In this document: positions 51,807 through 60,047 of the stretch, piece by piece
Layout of the letters: each line of letters begins with the position of its first letter
How positions within the stretch are numbered: position 1 is the stretch's first letter
Translations under genes and position numbers: made by a program
Origin: Bacteroidales bacterium UBA1181
Lineage (GTDB): Bacteria; Bacteroidota; Bacteroidia; Bacteroidales; Paludibacteraceae
Direction: 5' to 3'
Length of the DNA: 64,000 nucleotides
NCBI GenBank assembly: GCA_002310215.1
Contig: DBYR01000037.1
Span: 1 to 64,000 of the forward strand
Notes under the pieces: model-generated
The model's database searches: none
What the model was told of the DNA's origin: nothing
What the model saw: only the letters and a program-made list of their open reading frames with translations

Positions 51807-51837
51807 CTAAGATAAGGTTTTTCCCTCAATCGTCAAA
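51807..51837 (-). promoter_or_regulatory. Promoter of the surface-protein gene
   Basis: On the minus strand TTTG, 19-base spacer, TATCTTAG: one mismatch to the -7 consensus. Confidence 0.55.
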
Positions 51838-52149
51838 TGTTGCAAGGGGATTTTTTCAAGAATTATTTAGAAATCTCAAGACCACACAAGATTCTACCCC
51901 AAAAATCAACATTTATTTGTCAAAAAATAGCATATAATTGTTAGAAATAGGCAATTATAATAGCCACATTTTTCTTTTTATTGCTTTATTACTAATTTCG
52001 CAAGCCAAAACATCTCTAATCGAATAGAATGCCTTTTCTATGTATTAGGTCATTTGTCGTGGGTGAATTTATGGCATAGATAATATAATTAGTCAATAAA
52101 AAAATGTGTAAATATTTCTTCAAAAAATTTTGTGTAACGAAAAAATGTG

Positions 52150-52157
52150 TATATTTG
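52150..52157 (+). promoter_or_regulatory. -7 promoter element of the tra operon
   Basis: TATATTTG, 41 bases before the traE start. A TTTG lies 17 bases upstream, shorter than the usual 19-21 spacer. Confidence 0.5.
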
Positions 52158-52198
52158 CACGTAAATATTACACAATAATTTTTAAATAAAGGAAGATT

Positions 52199-52504
52199 AT
52201 GAAAAAAGGAATTTTAACGGTTTACTTGGTGTTAAGTAACATGGTGTTAACTTTTGCGCAGAATGACGCGTCCCGCAAACAGGCGCTTCAACAAGTGGAG
52301 ACGGACATTAAGGGATACTTTGATGTGGCTTGCGGTATCTTCTACGCGATATGTGCGATTATGGCTTTGGTGGGTGCATTCAAGGTCTACTCCAAGTGGA
52401 GTAACGGTGACCCTGACACTTCCAAAGTGGCTGTGGGATGGTTTGGTTCGTTGATCTTCGTGGCGGTTGTCGTTACGCTAATCAAATCATTCTTCGTGGG
52501 ATAA
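52199..52504 (+). CDS. traE: Conjugation protein TraE (DUF4134)
   Basis: Small protein of 101 aa, first gene of the type IV secretion operon. Signal-like N-terminus, then two membrane helices (about 40-60 and 77-97). The sequence FDVACGIFYAICAIMALVGAFKVYSKWSNGD with conserved KVYSKWSNGD is the DUF4134/TraE signature of CTnDOT-type elements, equivalent in place to a VirB2-like pilin. The next gene, traF, begins 53 bases later. Confidence 0.85.
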   Translation: MKKGILTVYLVLSNMVLTFAQNDASRKQALQQVETDIKGYFDVACGIFYAICAIMALVGAFKVYSKWSNGDPDTSKVAVGWFGSLIFVAVVVTLIKSFFVG

Positions 52505-52557
52505 CATTCCACGTCTTTGGGTCTAATATAGTACAGTACTTATTGTTTTTTCATAAT

Positions 52558-52869
52558 ATGGATTATCCGATTAATAAGGGGGTGAATCGCCCGCTGGATT
52601 TTTATGGTTTGAAGGAGACCTATATCTTTTATTTTGTAGGGGGCTTGGTATGCGCGATTTTGGCCTATTTCATGTTGCAGTTCTTGAGCAACTGGGTCGC
52701 CATACCGGTAGCGGTCATCATTGCGGCCGCCTCCTATTTCGTCACCTATTATCTAAACAATAAGTACGGTTCCAATGGACTTTCTAAAAGGTTGGCGCAG
52801 AACGCTTGTCCGAAGCGTATCCAATTGAAACGCACAAGGAGTTTGATTCAAAAAGGAGGCAAGAAATGA
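52558..52869 (+). CDS. traF: Conjugation protein TraF (DUF4133)
   Basis: Protein of 103 aa from MDYPINKGVNRPLDFYGLK, the usual DUF4133 start. A longer frame at 52438 overlaps traE and is rejected. The N-terminal INKGVNRPLDF motif, two membrane helices (about 23-40 and 45-64) and a basic C-terminus (KRTRSLIQKGGKK) fit the VirB3-like subunit of Bacteroidetes conjugation systems. The stop overlaps the traG start (ATGA). Confidence 0.85.
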   Translation: MDYPINKGVNRPLDFYGLKETYIFYFVGGLVCAILAYFMLQFLSNWVAIPVAVIIAAASYFVTYYLNNKYGSNGLSKRLAQNACPKRIQLKRTRSLIQKGGKK

Positions 52870-55376
52870 ATTTTAACGTTAAATCGAACCAAATTGAGAA
52901 TTGTTTTCCTTTATTGTCGTACGAGGATGGCTTGTTGGTCTCCAAGTCGGGCGACATTACCCGCCTGTTTGAACTGACATTGCCCCAGGTCTACACCTCC
53001 TCGGACGTGGAGATTGATGCGATGAACGAGTGTTGGTGCCGTGCGGTGAGGGCTCTCCCTAATTACTCGATTGTCCATAAACAGGACGTCTTTACGGAGA
53101 TGGTTTGCCAGGACGAGCCTTTCTCGGAGAGTTTCTTGCAGGAGGCTTCCGCCCGTCATTTCACGGGACGGTCGCTGTTGAGGCATCGGTGCTTCCTTTA
53201 CGTGACGCTCTCAACAAAAAATGGATTGAAGACGACTTCTGCGGCCAACTCGATTCTTAGGAACCGAATTGTCCCCCAGGAGTCTGTCGACAGCATGCGC
53301 ATCGACACGTTCAACGATAGTGTGAACCAGATGTTGAACATCTTGCAGTCGGGGGGCATCGTCTGCCGGGAGTTGTCGGAAGACGAGGTGTTAGGATCGG
53401 ATAAGCAGTTCGGCGTCATCGAACAATACTTGACGCTGAACTACTCTGGAGAGGGCGAAATTCTTTACGACCTGCATGTGAACGAGGACGATTTGATGGT
53501 GGGCGACAAGTATGTCTCCTGCTTCTCCTTGGGCGAGTTGACGGATCTGCCGAATGTGGTCTCCAGCCATAAGCGGAATGAGAAGTTGTCGACCGACGTC
53601 TCTTCTCTGGCTGATTGCTTCTCTTACGAGCTGTGCTTGAAGTTGCCGTTCGACCATATCTACAACCAGTATATCTTCATCGACGATTCGAGCGAGAACC
53701 TTCGTGAGTTGGAGAAGCAGGGCCGCAAGATGGAGTCCCTCTCGGCCATTTCGAGGGAGAACGCCATCAACAAGGAGTTTAACGACGAGTACCTGACGCA
53801 AGCGCAAGTCATGAAGGAACATAGTATCCATGCAGCGTTCAATGTCTTGGTGTGGGACACTTCCTACACCCGTCTGCTGGAGAAGAACTCGCAGGTGGGT
53901 GGTGTCTTGTCCAACCTGGACTGCCAGGTCTCGAAGACGGAGGTGATTGTCCCTCACATCTTCTGGGCGGGTATTCCCGGAGCTTCCTCCAATTATCCGT
54001 CGGAGATGAAGTTCTTATCCTTTATCGCTCCCAGCGTCTGCTTTTTCAATATGGAAAGCAACTACAGGGATATCACGGGGGAGGATGGCCATGGCCTGAA
54101 ACTGACCGACCGAATCAGCGGTGCGCCGGTTAGAATCGATGTCAGTGACGAGCCTGTGCGACGGGGCTGGGCCAGTGCGAAGAATAAATTCATTTTGGGT
54201 CCTTCCGGCTCGGGTAAATCCTTCTTCACCAATGTGATGATGGCGCAGAAATATGAGCAAGGGGAGCATTTGGTGATCGTCGACGTGGGTGATTCCTACC
54301 TCGGTCTTTGCCAATTGATCCAAGAGCGTACGCATGGAGAGGACGGTGTCTACTTCACCTTCAAGGAGGAGGAACCAATCTCCTTCAACCCTTTCTACGT
54401 GGAGGATTATGTCTACACGGAGGAGAAGATGGTGCAGTTGCTTTCCCTGATCTGCATTCTTTGGAAGAATGAGCACGAGGAGATCTCCAAGGCGGAGGAG
54501 ACGCATATCGAGACCGCCCTGAATTTCTACATTGAAATCATCAAGCAGCACAGGGAGATTTTCCCTTGCTTCAACTCTTTCTACGCTTTCCTTTCAAAGC
54601 AGTTCAAGGAGTATATTTCGAAGAAATCCGTTCGGATCGAGAACTTTGACATCGATAACCTAATTCAGGTGCTCGCCCCTTATGCGAAGGGAGGCAAGTA
54701 TGAGTATTTGCTGAATTCGAAGGAGAAGGTGGACTTGCTCCATAAGCGGTTCGTCGTCTTTGAGTTGGATAACATCAAGGACCATAAGGTTCTTTTCCCT
54801 GTCGTGACAATCGTGCTGATGGATACGTACATCGCCAAGATGAGGCGCTTGCAGCCTCACGAGAGGAAAGTGATCCTTATCGAGGAGGCGTGGAAAGCCA
54901 TCTCGAAGAGCGGTACGGCGGAGTTCATCAAGTATCTCTACAAGACGGTACGTAAACACAACGGAGAGGTGATTGTAGTGACGCAAGAGGTGGGTGACAT
55001 CATTGGCAATGAAATCATCAAGGATGCGATCATCAACAATGCGGATGAGAAGATCCTGCTCGACCAAAGCAAGTTCCTGAACCGTTTTGAAGAGATACAG
55101 TCCACGCTTGCCCTCTCTGAAAAGGAGAAGGCCTTGGTGTTGTCCATCAATAGGGACTTGCAGAAGAATGAGCAACGCGCCAAATACAAGGAGGTGTTCA
55201 TCTCCTTTAACTCGGCATTTTCGGCCGTCTATGGTGTGGAGGTCTCTCCGGAAGAGTACCTGACCTTCTCCACGACGAAGGAGGAGAAAGGGGTTGTCCT
55301 TCAGTATGCGAAGGAACTGGGCTCTATGCGGAAGGCTATCGAGAAGTATATTAATATTCACTATAAAAATAGATGA
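52866..55376 (+). CDS. traG: Conjugation ATPase TraG (VirB4-like)
   Basis: Large AAA+ ATPase of 836 aa that powers assembly and substrate passage. The start MNFNVKSNQIENCF overlaps traF by 4 bases; a 20-codon longer frame is unlikely. Walker A is GPSGSGKSFFTNVM (about 447-460), Walker B is KVILIEEAWKAI (about 667-678). The N-terminal part has ENCFPLLSYEDGLLVSKSGDITRLFELTLP, the family start. Full-length and apparently intact. Confidence 0.95.
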   Translation: MNFNVKSNQIENCFPLLSYEDGLLVSKSGDITRLFELTLPQVYTSSDVEIDAMNECWCRAVRALPNYSIVHKQDVFTEMVCQDEPFSESFLQEASARHFTGRSLLRHRCFLYVTLSTKNGLKTTSAANSILRNRIVPQESVDSMRIDTFNDSVNQMLNILQSGGIVCRELSEDEVLGSDKQFGVIEQYLTLNYSGEGEILYDLHVNEDDLMVGDKYVSCFSLGELTDLPNVVSSHKRNEKLSTDVSSLADCFSYELCLKLPFDHIYNQYIFIDDSSENLRELEKQGRKMESLSAISRENAINKEFNDEYLTQAQVMKEHSIHAAFNVLVWDTSYTRLLEKNSQVGGVLSNLDCQVSKTEVIVPHIFWAGIPGASSNYPSEMKFLSFIAPSVCFFNMESNYRDITGEDGHGLKLTDRISGAPVRIDVSDEPVRRGWASAKNKFILGPSGSGKSFFTNVMMAQKYEQGEHLVIVDVGDSYLGLCQLIQERTHGEDGVYFTFKEEEPISFNPFYVEDYVYTEEKMVQLLSLICILWKNEHEEISKAEETHIETALNFYIEIIKQHREIFPCFNSFYAFLSKQFKEYISKKSVRIENFDIDNLIQVLAPYAKGGKYEYLLNSKEKVDLLHKRFVVFELDNIKDHKVLFPVVTIVLMDTYIAKMRRLQPHERKVILIEEAWKAISKSGTAEFIKYLYKTVRKHNGEVIVVTQEVGDIIGNEIIKDAIINNADEKILLDQSKFLNRFEEIQSTLALSEKEKALVLSINRDLQKNEQRAKYKEVFISFNSAFSAVYGVEVSPEEYLTFSTTKEEKGVVLQYAKELGSMRKAIEKYINIHYKNR

Positions 55377-55377
55377 G

Positions 55378-56052
55378 ATGAGAGGTGTTTTAAAACATAT
55401 CTTGGTCGCGTCTGTGCTCTCTTGCGTTTCGATGTGTGCAGTGGCGCAGGGCGCGATGATCGTGGAGGATCCTGTCGCTATCGCGCAGACCGCATCGAAC
55501 TTCTGTGAGGAGATGGCGAATGCGACCGACCAGAAGGTTACTTTGATGGAACAGATGAAGGAGATGCTGAGTCAGTCCAAGATGATGAAGGAGAATGCCG
55601 AAAGGTATAAGAAGTGCATGAAATGGGTGAAAAACGCACGTTCTGTTGTCTCTTTGCTCGAAAAGGTGAACAACCTGAAGGATAACTACAAGACGTTTTA
55701 TGGGCAACTGATGTGTTGCGACTACTTGAGCAAGACCGAGCGCAACAACATCGCCTATAACGCGAACCTGATTGTGAAGGAGTCGGCGGAGGCCTATGAG
55801 GAGGCGAAGACCATCATCGGAGAGTTCACGGGTGAAGGGGATGCCGGACTCACCTCGTTCGAGCGTATCACCTTGATTGATAACATAGGCAAGAGGATAG
55901 ACGAGTTCAATTCGAAACTGGAAACACTTAAATCTAGTGCGAACAAAAAGGTCGAGGAACGGAGGAAGACGATAAATTACACGCTCAGTTTGTACAATCA
56001 ATACACTTCGGCGAACTATCGTCTGGAATATAAAACAGATAACAAGAAATAG
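55378..56052 (+). CDS. traI: Conjugation protein TraI (DUF4141), VirB5-like
   Basis: Protein of 224 aa from MRGVLKHILVAS, 1 base after traG; the longer frame lies inside traG. A signal peptide (about 1-22, ending AVAQ) is followed by MIVEDPVAIAQTASNF, the DUF4141 start, and long alpha-helical stretches (SQSKMMKENAERYKKCMKWVKNARSVVSLLEKV). A periplasmic pilus-tip or channel role is inferred from the family. The usual traH gene between traG and traI in CTnDOT-type order is absent. Confidence 0.85.
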   Translation: MRGVLKHILVASVLSCVSMCAVAQGAMIVEDPVAIAQTASNFCEEMANATDQKVTLMEQMKEMLSQSKMMKENAERYKKCMKWVKNARSVVSLLEKVNNLKDNYKTFYGQLMCCDYLSKTERNNIAYNANLIVKESAEAYEEAKTIIGEFTGEGDAGLTSFERITLIDNIGKRIDEFNSKLETLKSSANKKVEERRKTINYTLSLYNQYTSANYRLEYKTDNKK

Positions 56053-56061
56053 GAGGTCGCC

Positions 56062-57066
56062 ATGTTAAAGAGTGATGAGATAGTCAGTTCATTTTGTTTT
56101 GAGTCTATTCCGAGCTTCGCCAAACGATTGGACAACATACTAGATGAATGTATAGAAGACGTGGGAAATGTGGCGAGTGTGGCGGTTCTGTTATGTGGCT
56201 TATTTGCGTTGTTTTATGTCGGGAACATGGTGTGGCAAGGATGGTGCAAAGGTGAATCCATCAATGTTTATGCGCTCTTTAGGCCATTTGCGATAGGTTT
56301 GATCATCATTAACTTCCCCACATTCGTACAGACCATGGATACTGTTTGTGGCTGGATAAATAAGCCCACCGAGATACTGGTTGAAGAATACTCGCGGAAC
56401 CAAAACAATGCATTGGAAAAAAAACTAAAGAAAAACTTTGATTCCATGATAGAGGGAGAAACGAAGACCAAAGAGGGGGATATTAAGTTAAATGTTAAGA
56501 CTCAGGGAGAGAAAACCGATGTGTCCTTATCTTCGAATTTGAAAGAGTCGAGTTCCTCCTGGTCTTTGACGGGTTCAATAGCAGATGCCATCAAAGAGAA
56601 CATCATGGGGGAGGTACTCGCCCTCCTCTCCATTGTGGCGCTCGTCGTTGCCATCGGGGTTTTGTCGATCGCCTTCGTCTCAAAGCTGATATTGGTATAT
56701 GTGGGGCCTTTTGCCTTCGCGCTATCCCTGATTCCGTATTTCTCGGGATCTCTTTCTAATTGGATTGGGCGATATGTCACGGTGAGTCTTTATGCGCCTT
56801 GCGTGAATATAACGTGTTTCGCCTTGATGAGCTTGTTCCGGAACACGGTGGATAGTATAGGCACCAGTGGAGAGATTGGATTAGGATACTACCTGATACT
56901 CTCTTTGGCTTCCACTGCAGCCTTCTTGTCGATACCATCCATTTCAAACTATATTGTCTCCAGTGCGGGTGCGGGTGGTCTGACCGGCGAGGGGAGACAT
57001 GCGGCGAGCGTGGCGGGAGGAAAGGCCGCAGTGGCCGCAAAACTATTAAGTAAAGGGAAAAAATGA
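56062..57066 (+). CDS. traJ: Conjugation membrane protein TraJ (VirB6-like)
   Basis: Polytopic inner-membrane protein of 334 aa with about six helices (about 35-55, 76-95, 175-205, 210-230, 245-265, 275-300). A polar periplasmic loop (about 110-165, rich in Lys/Glu/Asn) follows the second helix. Order and topology fit TraJ. It ends in a GEGRHAASVAGGKAAVAAKLLS tail. Its stop overlaps the next start by 4 bases. Confidence 0.85.
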   Translation: MLKSDEIVSSFCFESIPSFAKRLDNILDECIEDVGNVASVAVLLCGLFALFYVGNMVWQGWCKGESINVYALFRPFAIGLIIINFPTFVQTMDTVCGWINKPTEILVEEYSRNQNNALEKKLKKNFDSMIEGETKTKEGDIKLNVKTQGEKTDVSLSSNLKESSSSWSLTGSIADAIKENIMGEVLALLSIVALVVAIGVLSIAFVSKLILVYVGPFAFALSLIPYFSGSLSNWIGRYVTVSLYAPCVNITCFALMSLFRNTVDSIGTSGEIGLGYYLILSLASTAAFLSIPSISNYIVSSAGAGGLTGEGRHAASVAGGKAAVAAKLLSKGKK

Positions 57067-57686
57067 TTAAGTCGTTAACGAATATTCAAAGCGCTTTTTC
57101 GCATGTGAGGCTCTTCCTCATTTTGCTGGTGGCATCTAATCTGATTGTCATCTTGTGCGCAGTGTTGTTTTCCATCCAGTTCAGGCGGAATCAGACGAGT
57201 AAGGTTTATGCGCTTCAAGGTGAGGAGTCCGTGATGTGCGCATTGAACCAGAACACGACGGACAACCGTCCGGTGGAGGCGAAGGCGGCAATCGAGCGTT
57301 TCCATCAGCTCTTCTTTAGCCTCTATCCTGATAATGGAGCCATCCAATACGGGGTGGAGAAGGCGCTTGCCATGGCAGACAACTCCGCCGTGCAGATGTA
57401 TGATAACATGACCGCCAACGGGTTTTATCGACAGATCGTCGAGGCAGGCATCATCTGCCAGTATAGGTGCGATAGTGTTGTGACGGACTTCTCCCGCTAC
57501 CCTTATGGCGCGGTAATGTATGGGAAGACGGCTATCGTCCGCCGCTCCTCCGTCACGGTCAGGGAACTCATCACTTCCTGCGAATTGAGGAACTGCCCTC
57601 GCTCCGAAGCGACCCCCAACGGTTTTCTGATCGAGAACCTGAATGTGATTAGCAACAAGGATACTCAACTTAACTCTTTGTATTGA
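57063..57686 (+). CDS. traK: Conjugation protein TraK (VirB8-like), first copy
   Basis: Bitopic protein of 207 aa with one membrane helix (about 17-40, LFLILLVASNLIVILCAVLF) and a VirB8-like periplasmic domain. Family features: short ALNQN-type stretch, KAAIERFHQLFFSLYPD, then YGKTAIVRRSSVT and TPNGFLIENLNVI. It belongs to the TraK family, which links outer and inner parts of the secretion channel. Its stop overlaps the next gene, a diverged paralogue, by 4 bases. Confidence 0.88.
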   Translation: MIKSLTNIQSAFSHVRLFLILLVASNLIVILCAVLFSIQFRRNQTSKVYALQGEESVMCALNQNTTDNRPVEAKAAIERFHQLFFSLYPDNGAIQYGVEKALAMADNSAVQMYDNMTANGFYRQIVEAGIICQYRCDSVVTDFSRYPYGAVMYGKTAIVRRSSVTVRELITSCELRNCPRSEATPNGFLIENLNVISNKDTQLNSLY

Positions 57687-58360
57687 TGGGAACGAATGAT
57701 ATACCCGCCACTTTCAAGTTGGTGAAATTCATCATGGTATGCGTGACGGTCGCAGTCACTGGCCTGACTATTTGGGTGTTGAAGGCTACTTTCGATAGCG
57801 CTGACGAGGAGCGGAACTCGGTCTATGTGGTCGATAGCCGTAACACGCTGAAACTGGCTCTGGCGGAGAATGTCTCCGTGAACCGTGTTGCGGAGGCGGA
57901 AGCGCATGTCAAGCGGTTGCATGAACTGCTCTTCATCCTCTCACCTGATATCGAGTTTATCAAGAAGAATGTACGAATCGCTGAGTATCTGGCGGGATCG
58001 GACGTGAAGAATTATTGTAATTCATTGAGCGAGAAGGGCTTCTATAATTCTTTGGTGGCGAATGGTGTCTCCACGGAATTCCTTTGCGATAGTATCGCTG
58101 TCGGGGGAGACTCCCGATACGAATACAAAGTGACATTGTATGGTAAAACGTCCATGGTCTATAACGACAAGATCATCTTCAAGAGCCTTGTCACCGAGTC
58201 TTTCCTGGAATCGTGTGTGAGAGACGAAATGGATCCGCAAGGTTTTATCGTCGAGGCTTGGCGAATCGTGAAGAACGAGGAGTTGGGCGTGGTGAACCGA
58301 ACCGGTTATATGCCGGATATAACTGTGGCAGAGAGTGATACGACTGTGTTAAACGAATAA
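57683..58360 (+). CDS. Conjugation protein TraK-like, second copy
   Basis: Protein of 225 aa with the same layout as the preceding TraK: one membrane helix (about 11-32), AEAHVKRLHELLFILSPD matching KAAIERFHQLFFSLYPD, FYNSLVANGV matching FYRQIVEAGI, and YGKTSMVY matching YGKTAIVR. Shared positions are clear but overall identity is low, so the duplication is old. Two VirB8-like subunits in one operon suggest hetero-oligomers or a modified channel; this is inference. Confidence 0.8.
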   Translation: MMGTNDIPATFKLVKFIMVCVTVAVTGLTIWVLKATFDSADEERNSVYVVDSRNTLKLALAENVSVNRVAEAEAHVKRLHELLFILSPDIEFIKKNVRIAEYLAGSDVKNYCNSLSEKGFYNSLVANGVSTEFLCDSIAVGGDSRYEYKVTLYGKTSMVYNDKIIFKSLVTESFLESCVRDEMDPQGFIVEAWRIVKNEELGVVNRTGYMPDITVAESDTTVLNE

Positions 58361-58370
58361 ATTTCATGAT

Positions 58371-58781
58371 ATGAATATAGATGAAAATAACAAAACGAAT
58401 GATCCAGCGTCTGATATGACTCCGGATAGCAAGAACGAGACCTCTTCTTCGGGAACTCCTTTCAAGGATTATTACCAAAGGAAAAAGAAGGAGATGGGCG
58501 ATCGGACGGAGAAGAAATTGAACGGCATGAATGTGTCGGACCGGAAGAAATGGTTCTTCGTCGTCTTTGGCTTGCTGTTCGTGCTGCTGGTGGTCAATTT
58601 TGTCCGTTCCTTTTCTTTCGGGAAGAAGGAACCATCCGCTTCGTTGCCAGAGATGGTCCGTGACTCTGTCATCGATTGGGCGAAGGTAGACCCCAAAGAC
58701 CTATCCGTAATGGATTTAGATTCTGCAAAAAGTGAGACGCTCCCCTCCGACACAACGAATAACGAACTCTATTTCAAATAG
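58371..58781 (+). CDS. Small membrane protein at the traL position
   Basis: Protein of 136 aa: a polar N-terminal region of ~60 residues (Asn/Asp/Ser/Lys-rich, with KDYYQRKKKEM), one membrane helix (about 63-80, FFVVFGLLFVLLVVNFVR) and an acidic C-terminal tail. No family match is recognised. Position between the TraK copies and TraM is where TraL lies in CTnDOT-type elements, but length and helix order differ from TraL, so the identity is only positional. Confidence 0.65.
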   Translation: MNIDENNKTNDPASDMTPDSKNETSSSGTPFKDYYQRKKKEMGDRTEKKLNGMNVSDRKKWFFVVFGLLFVLLVVNFVRSFSFGKKEPSASLPEMVRDSVIDWAKVDPKDLSVMDLDSAKSETLPSDTTNNELYFK

Positions 58782-58791
58782 ATAACGCATT

Positions 58792-59943
58792 ATGACTGGA
58801 CAAAAAAACAAAACCGAAAAGCAAAAGAATTTGCTGCAAGTGGGTGGCATATTCGTTTTCCTCACGATAGTCGCCCTATTTTTCATATTAGGAGGAGGCG
58901 GCGAGGACGAGGTAACGACCTCCGTCGAGGAATCAACGTCCGGGCTGAACACAAGCCTTCCCGACCCAGATGACGTGTACGCATCAGACGGAAAACTGGA
59001 AGCTGTAAGAAAGGAACAATCCCGCATGAGTATGGAGAAGAACCAGCAATTGGCGCAGAACTCCTCCTTCGATATGCTAAATTCCTTGAATGCGCCTAAG
59101 GATGAGAAGTCGAAACAGGTCGACGTGGATGAGTTGTTGTCAAAAATAGAGGATGAAGTGACCACGACACAGTTGGAAGAACCTGCTCCTGTGAAGGAAG
59201 AACCTCGCGCTACGGCAAAAACAGCTTCCTCGACGAAGAAAGCGGGAGCGTTGTCCAAGGAGGATTCGTTGAATGCGTTGATCCAGAAGGCGAGAAGGGA
59301 GGATGCGCTTCGTCGGGTGCGTAATGGCTTAGGTTCCCGTGCCGATTCCGCCTTGTTGGGCCTCAACAAGACTCCCGCGCCTAAGCCTGTCGTTAGACCT
59401 GTTGAGGAGAGGAGTACGGTAAATGTCTCTCAAGGCAGGAAAGGATTCAAAACGGAGAATGCCCAATCAACGGGAGGTGGTGATAAGGCCACTATTCAGG
59501 CGGTTATTCATGGCGAGCAGAAGGGTGTTCGATCTTCCAGCCAAGTGTTTATCAGACTATTGGAGCCTGTGACGATAAAGGGGACGACCATCCCTGCCAG
59601 CACGAACCTGATTGGCTCGGTTGTCTTCAGTGAAAACCGAGTGATGATAACGACGGAGAGCATTAAGTTCAATGGTGACCTCTATCCCTTTAGAGGAACC
59701 ATATACGACCAAGATGGCATGAGGGGGTTGTATACGGGTGAGAATTTAGCTAACGACGTGGCGAAAGAGGGCGGGCAGAGCGCTATTTCCGGAACCGACC
59801 AACATGTGACTAATGGTTATAGTATGGTTACCAAGGTGACAAATACGCTTATTGACGGGACGAAGACCGTATTGGAAAAGGCGCAACGCAAGAAAAGTGT
59901 GGATTTGCCCGCTAATTATAAGATCTTCATCAAGTTGGAATAA
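58792..59943 (+). CDS. traM: Conjugation protein TraM (VirB10-like)
   Basis: Protein of 383 aa bridging both membranes. Short basic cytoplasmic start, a helix (about 16-35, GIFVFLTIVALFFILGGGG), a long disordered Ser/Glu/Lys-rich stretch (about 40-225) and a C-terminal beta domain with IQAVIHGEQKGVRSSSQVFIRLLEPVTIKG and STNLIGSV, the TraM core. Begins 10 bases after the previous gene. Confidence 0.9.
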   Translation: MTGQKNKTEKQKNLLQVGGIFVFLTIVALFFILGGGGEDEVTTSVEESTSGLNTSLPDPDDVYASDGKLEAVRKEQSRMSMEKNQQLAQNSSFDMLNSLNAPKDEKSKQVDVDELLSKIEDEVTTTQLEEPAPVKEEPRATAKTASSTKKAGALSKEDSLNALIQKARREDALRRVRNGLGSRADSALLGLNKTPAPKPVVRPVEERSTVNVSQGRKGFKTENAQSTGGGDKATIQAVIHGEQKGVRSSSQVFIRLLEPVTIKGTTIPASTNLIGSVVFSENRVMITTESIKFNGDLYPFRGTIYDQDGMRGLYTGENLANDVAKEGGQSAISGTDQHVTNGYSMVTKVTNTLIDGTKTVLEKAQRKKSVDLPANYKIFIKLE

Positions 59944-59956
59944 CCAATTTTTTGCA

Positions 59957-59964
59957 TAATTTTG
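59957..59964 (+). promoter_or_regulatory. Possible internal promoter before traN
   Basis: TAATTTTG matches TAnnTTTG and lies in the only larger gap (104 bases) of the operon. A weak TTGG lies upstream at the -33 region. Confidence 0.35.
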
Positions 59965-60047
59965 CGGCTGTCATTTGGCAAGTCAAGTGCCCCTTCGAGT
60001 AAAATGTTGTGTGAAAAATATTGTAAGATAAAAGTATTGTCCTGATT

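Larger units (their letters stand above)
51626..52198. other. Divergent spacer with a long structured leader
   Basis: About 570 bases. The minus-strand gene has a promoter at 51807-51837, which gives a leader of ~180 bases holding at least one hairpin (GCGGAGAGGC/GCCTTCCGC, 51756-51790). The plus-strand operon promoter is near 52150. Between them is AT-rich DNA with a repeated AAAAAATGTGTA word at about 52100 and 52140. No gene is supported. Confidence 0.5.

Noticed and set aside
51656..51937. 93-codon plus-strand frame in the divergent spacer
   Set aside because: Opposite the leader and promoter of the surface-protein gene; no coding character.
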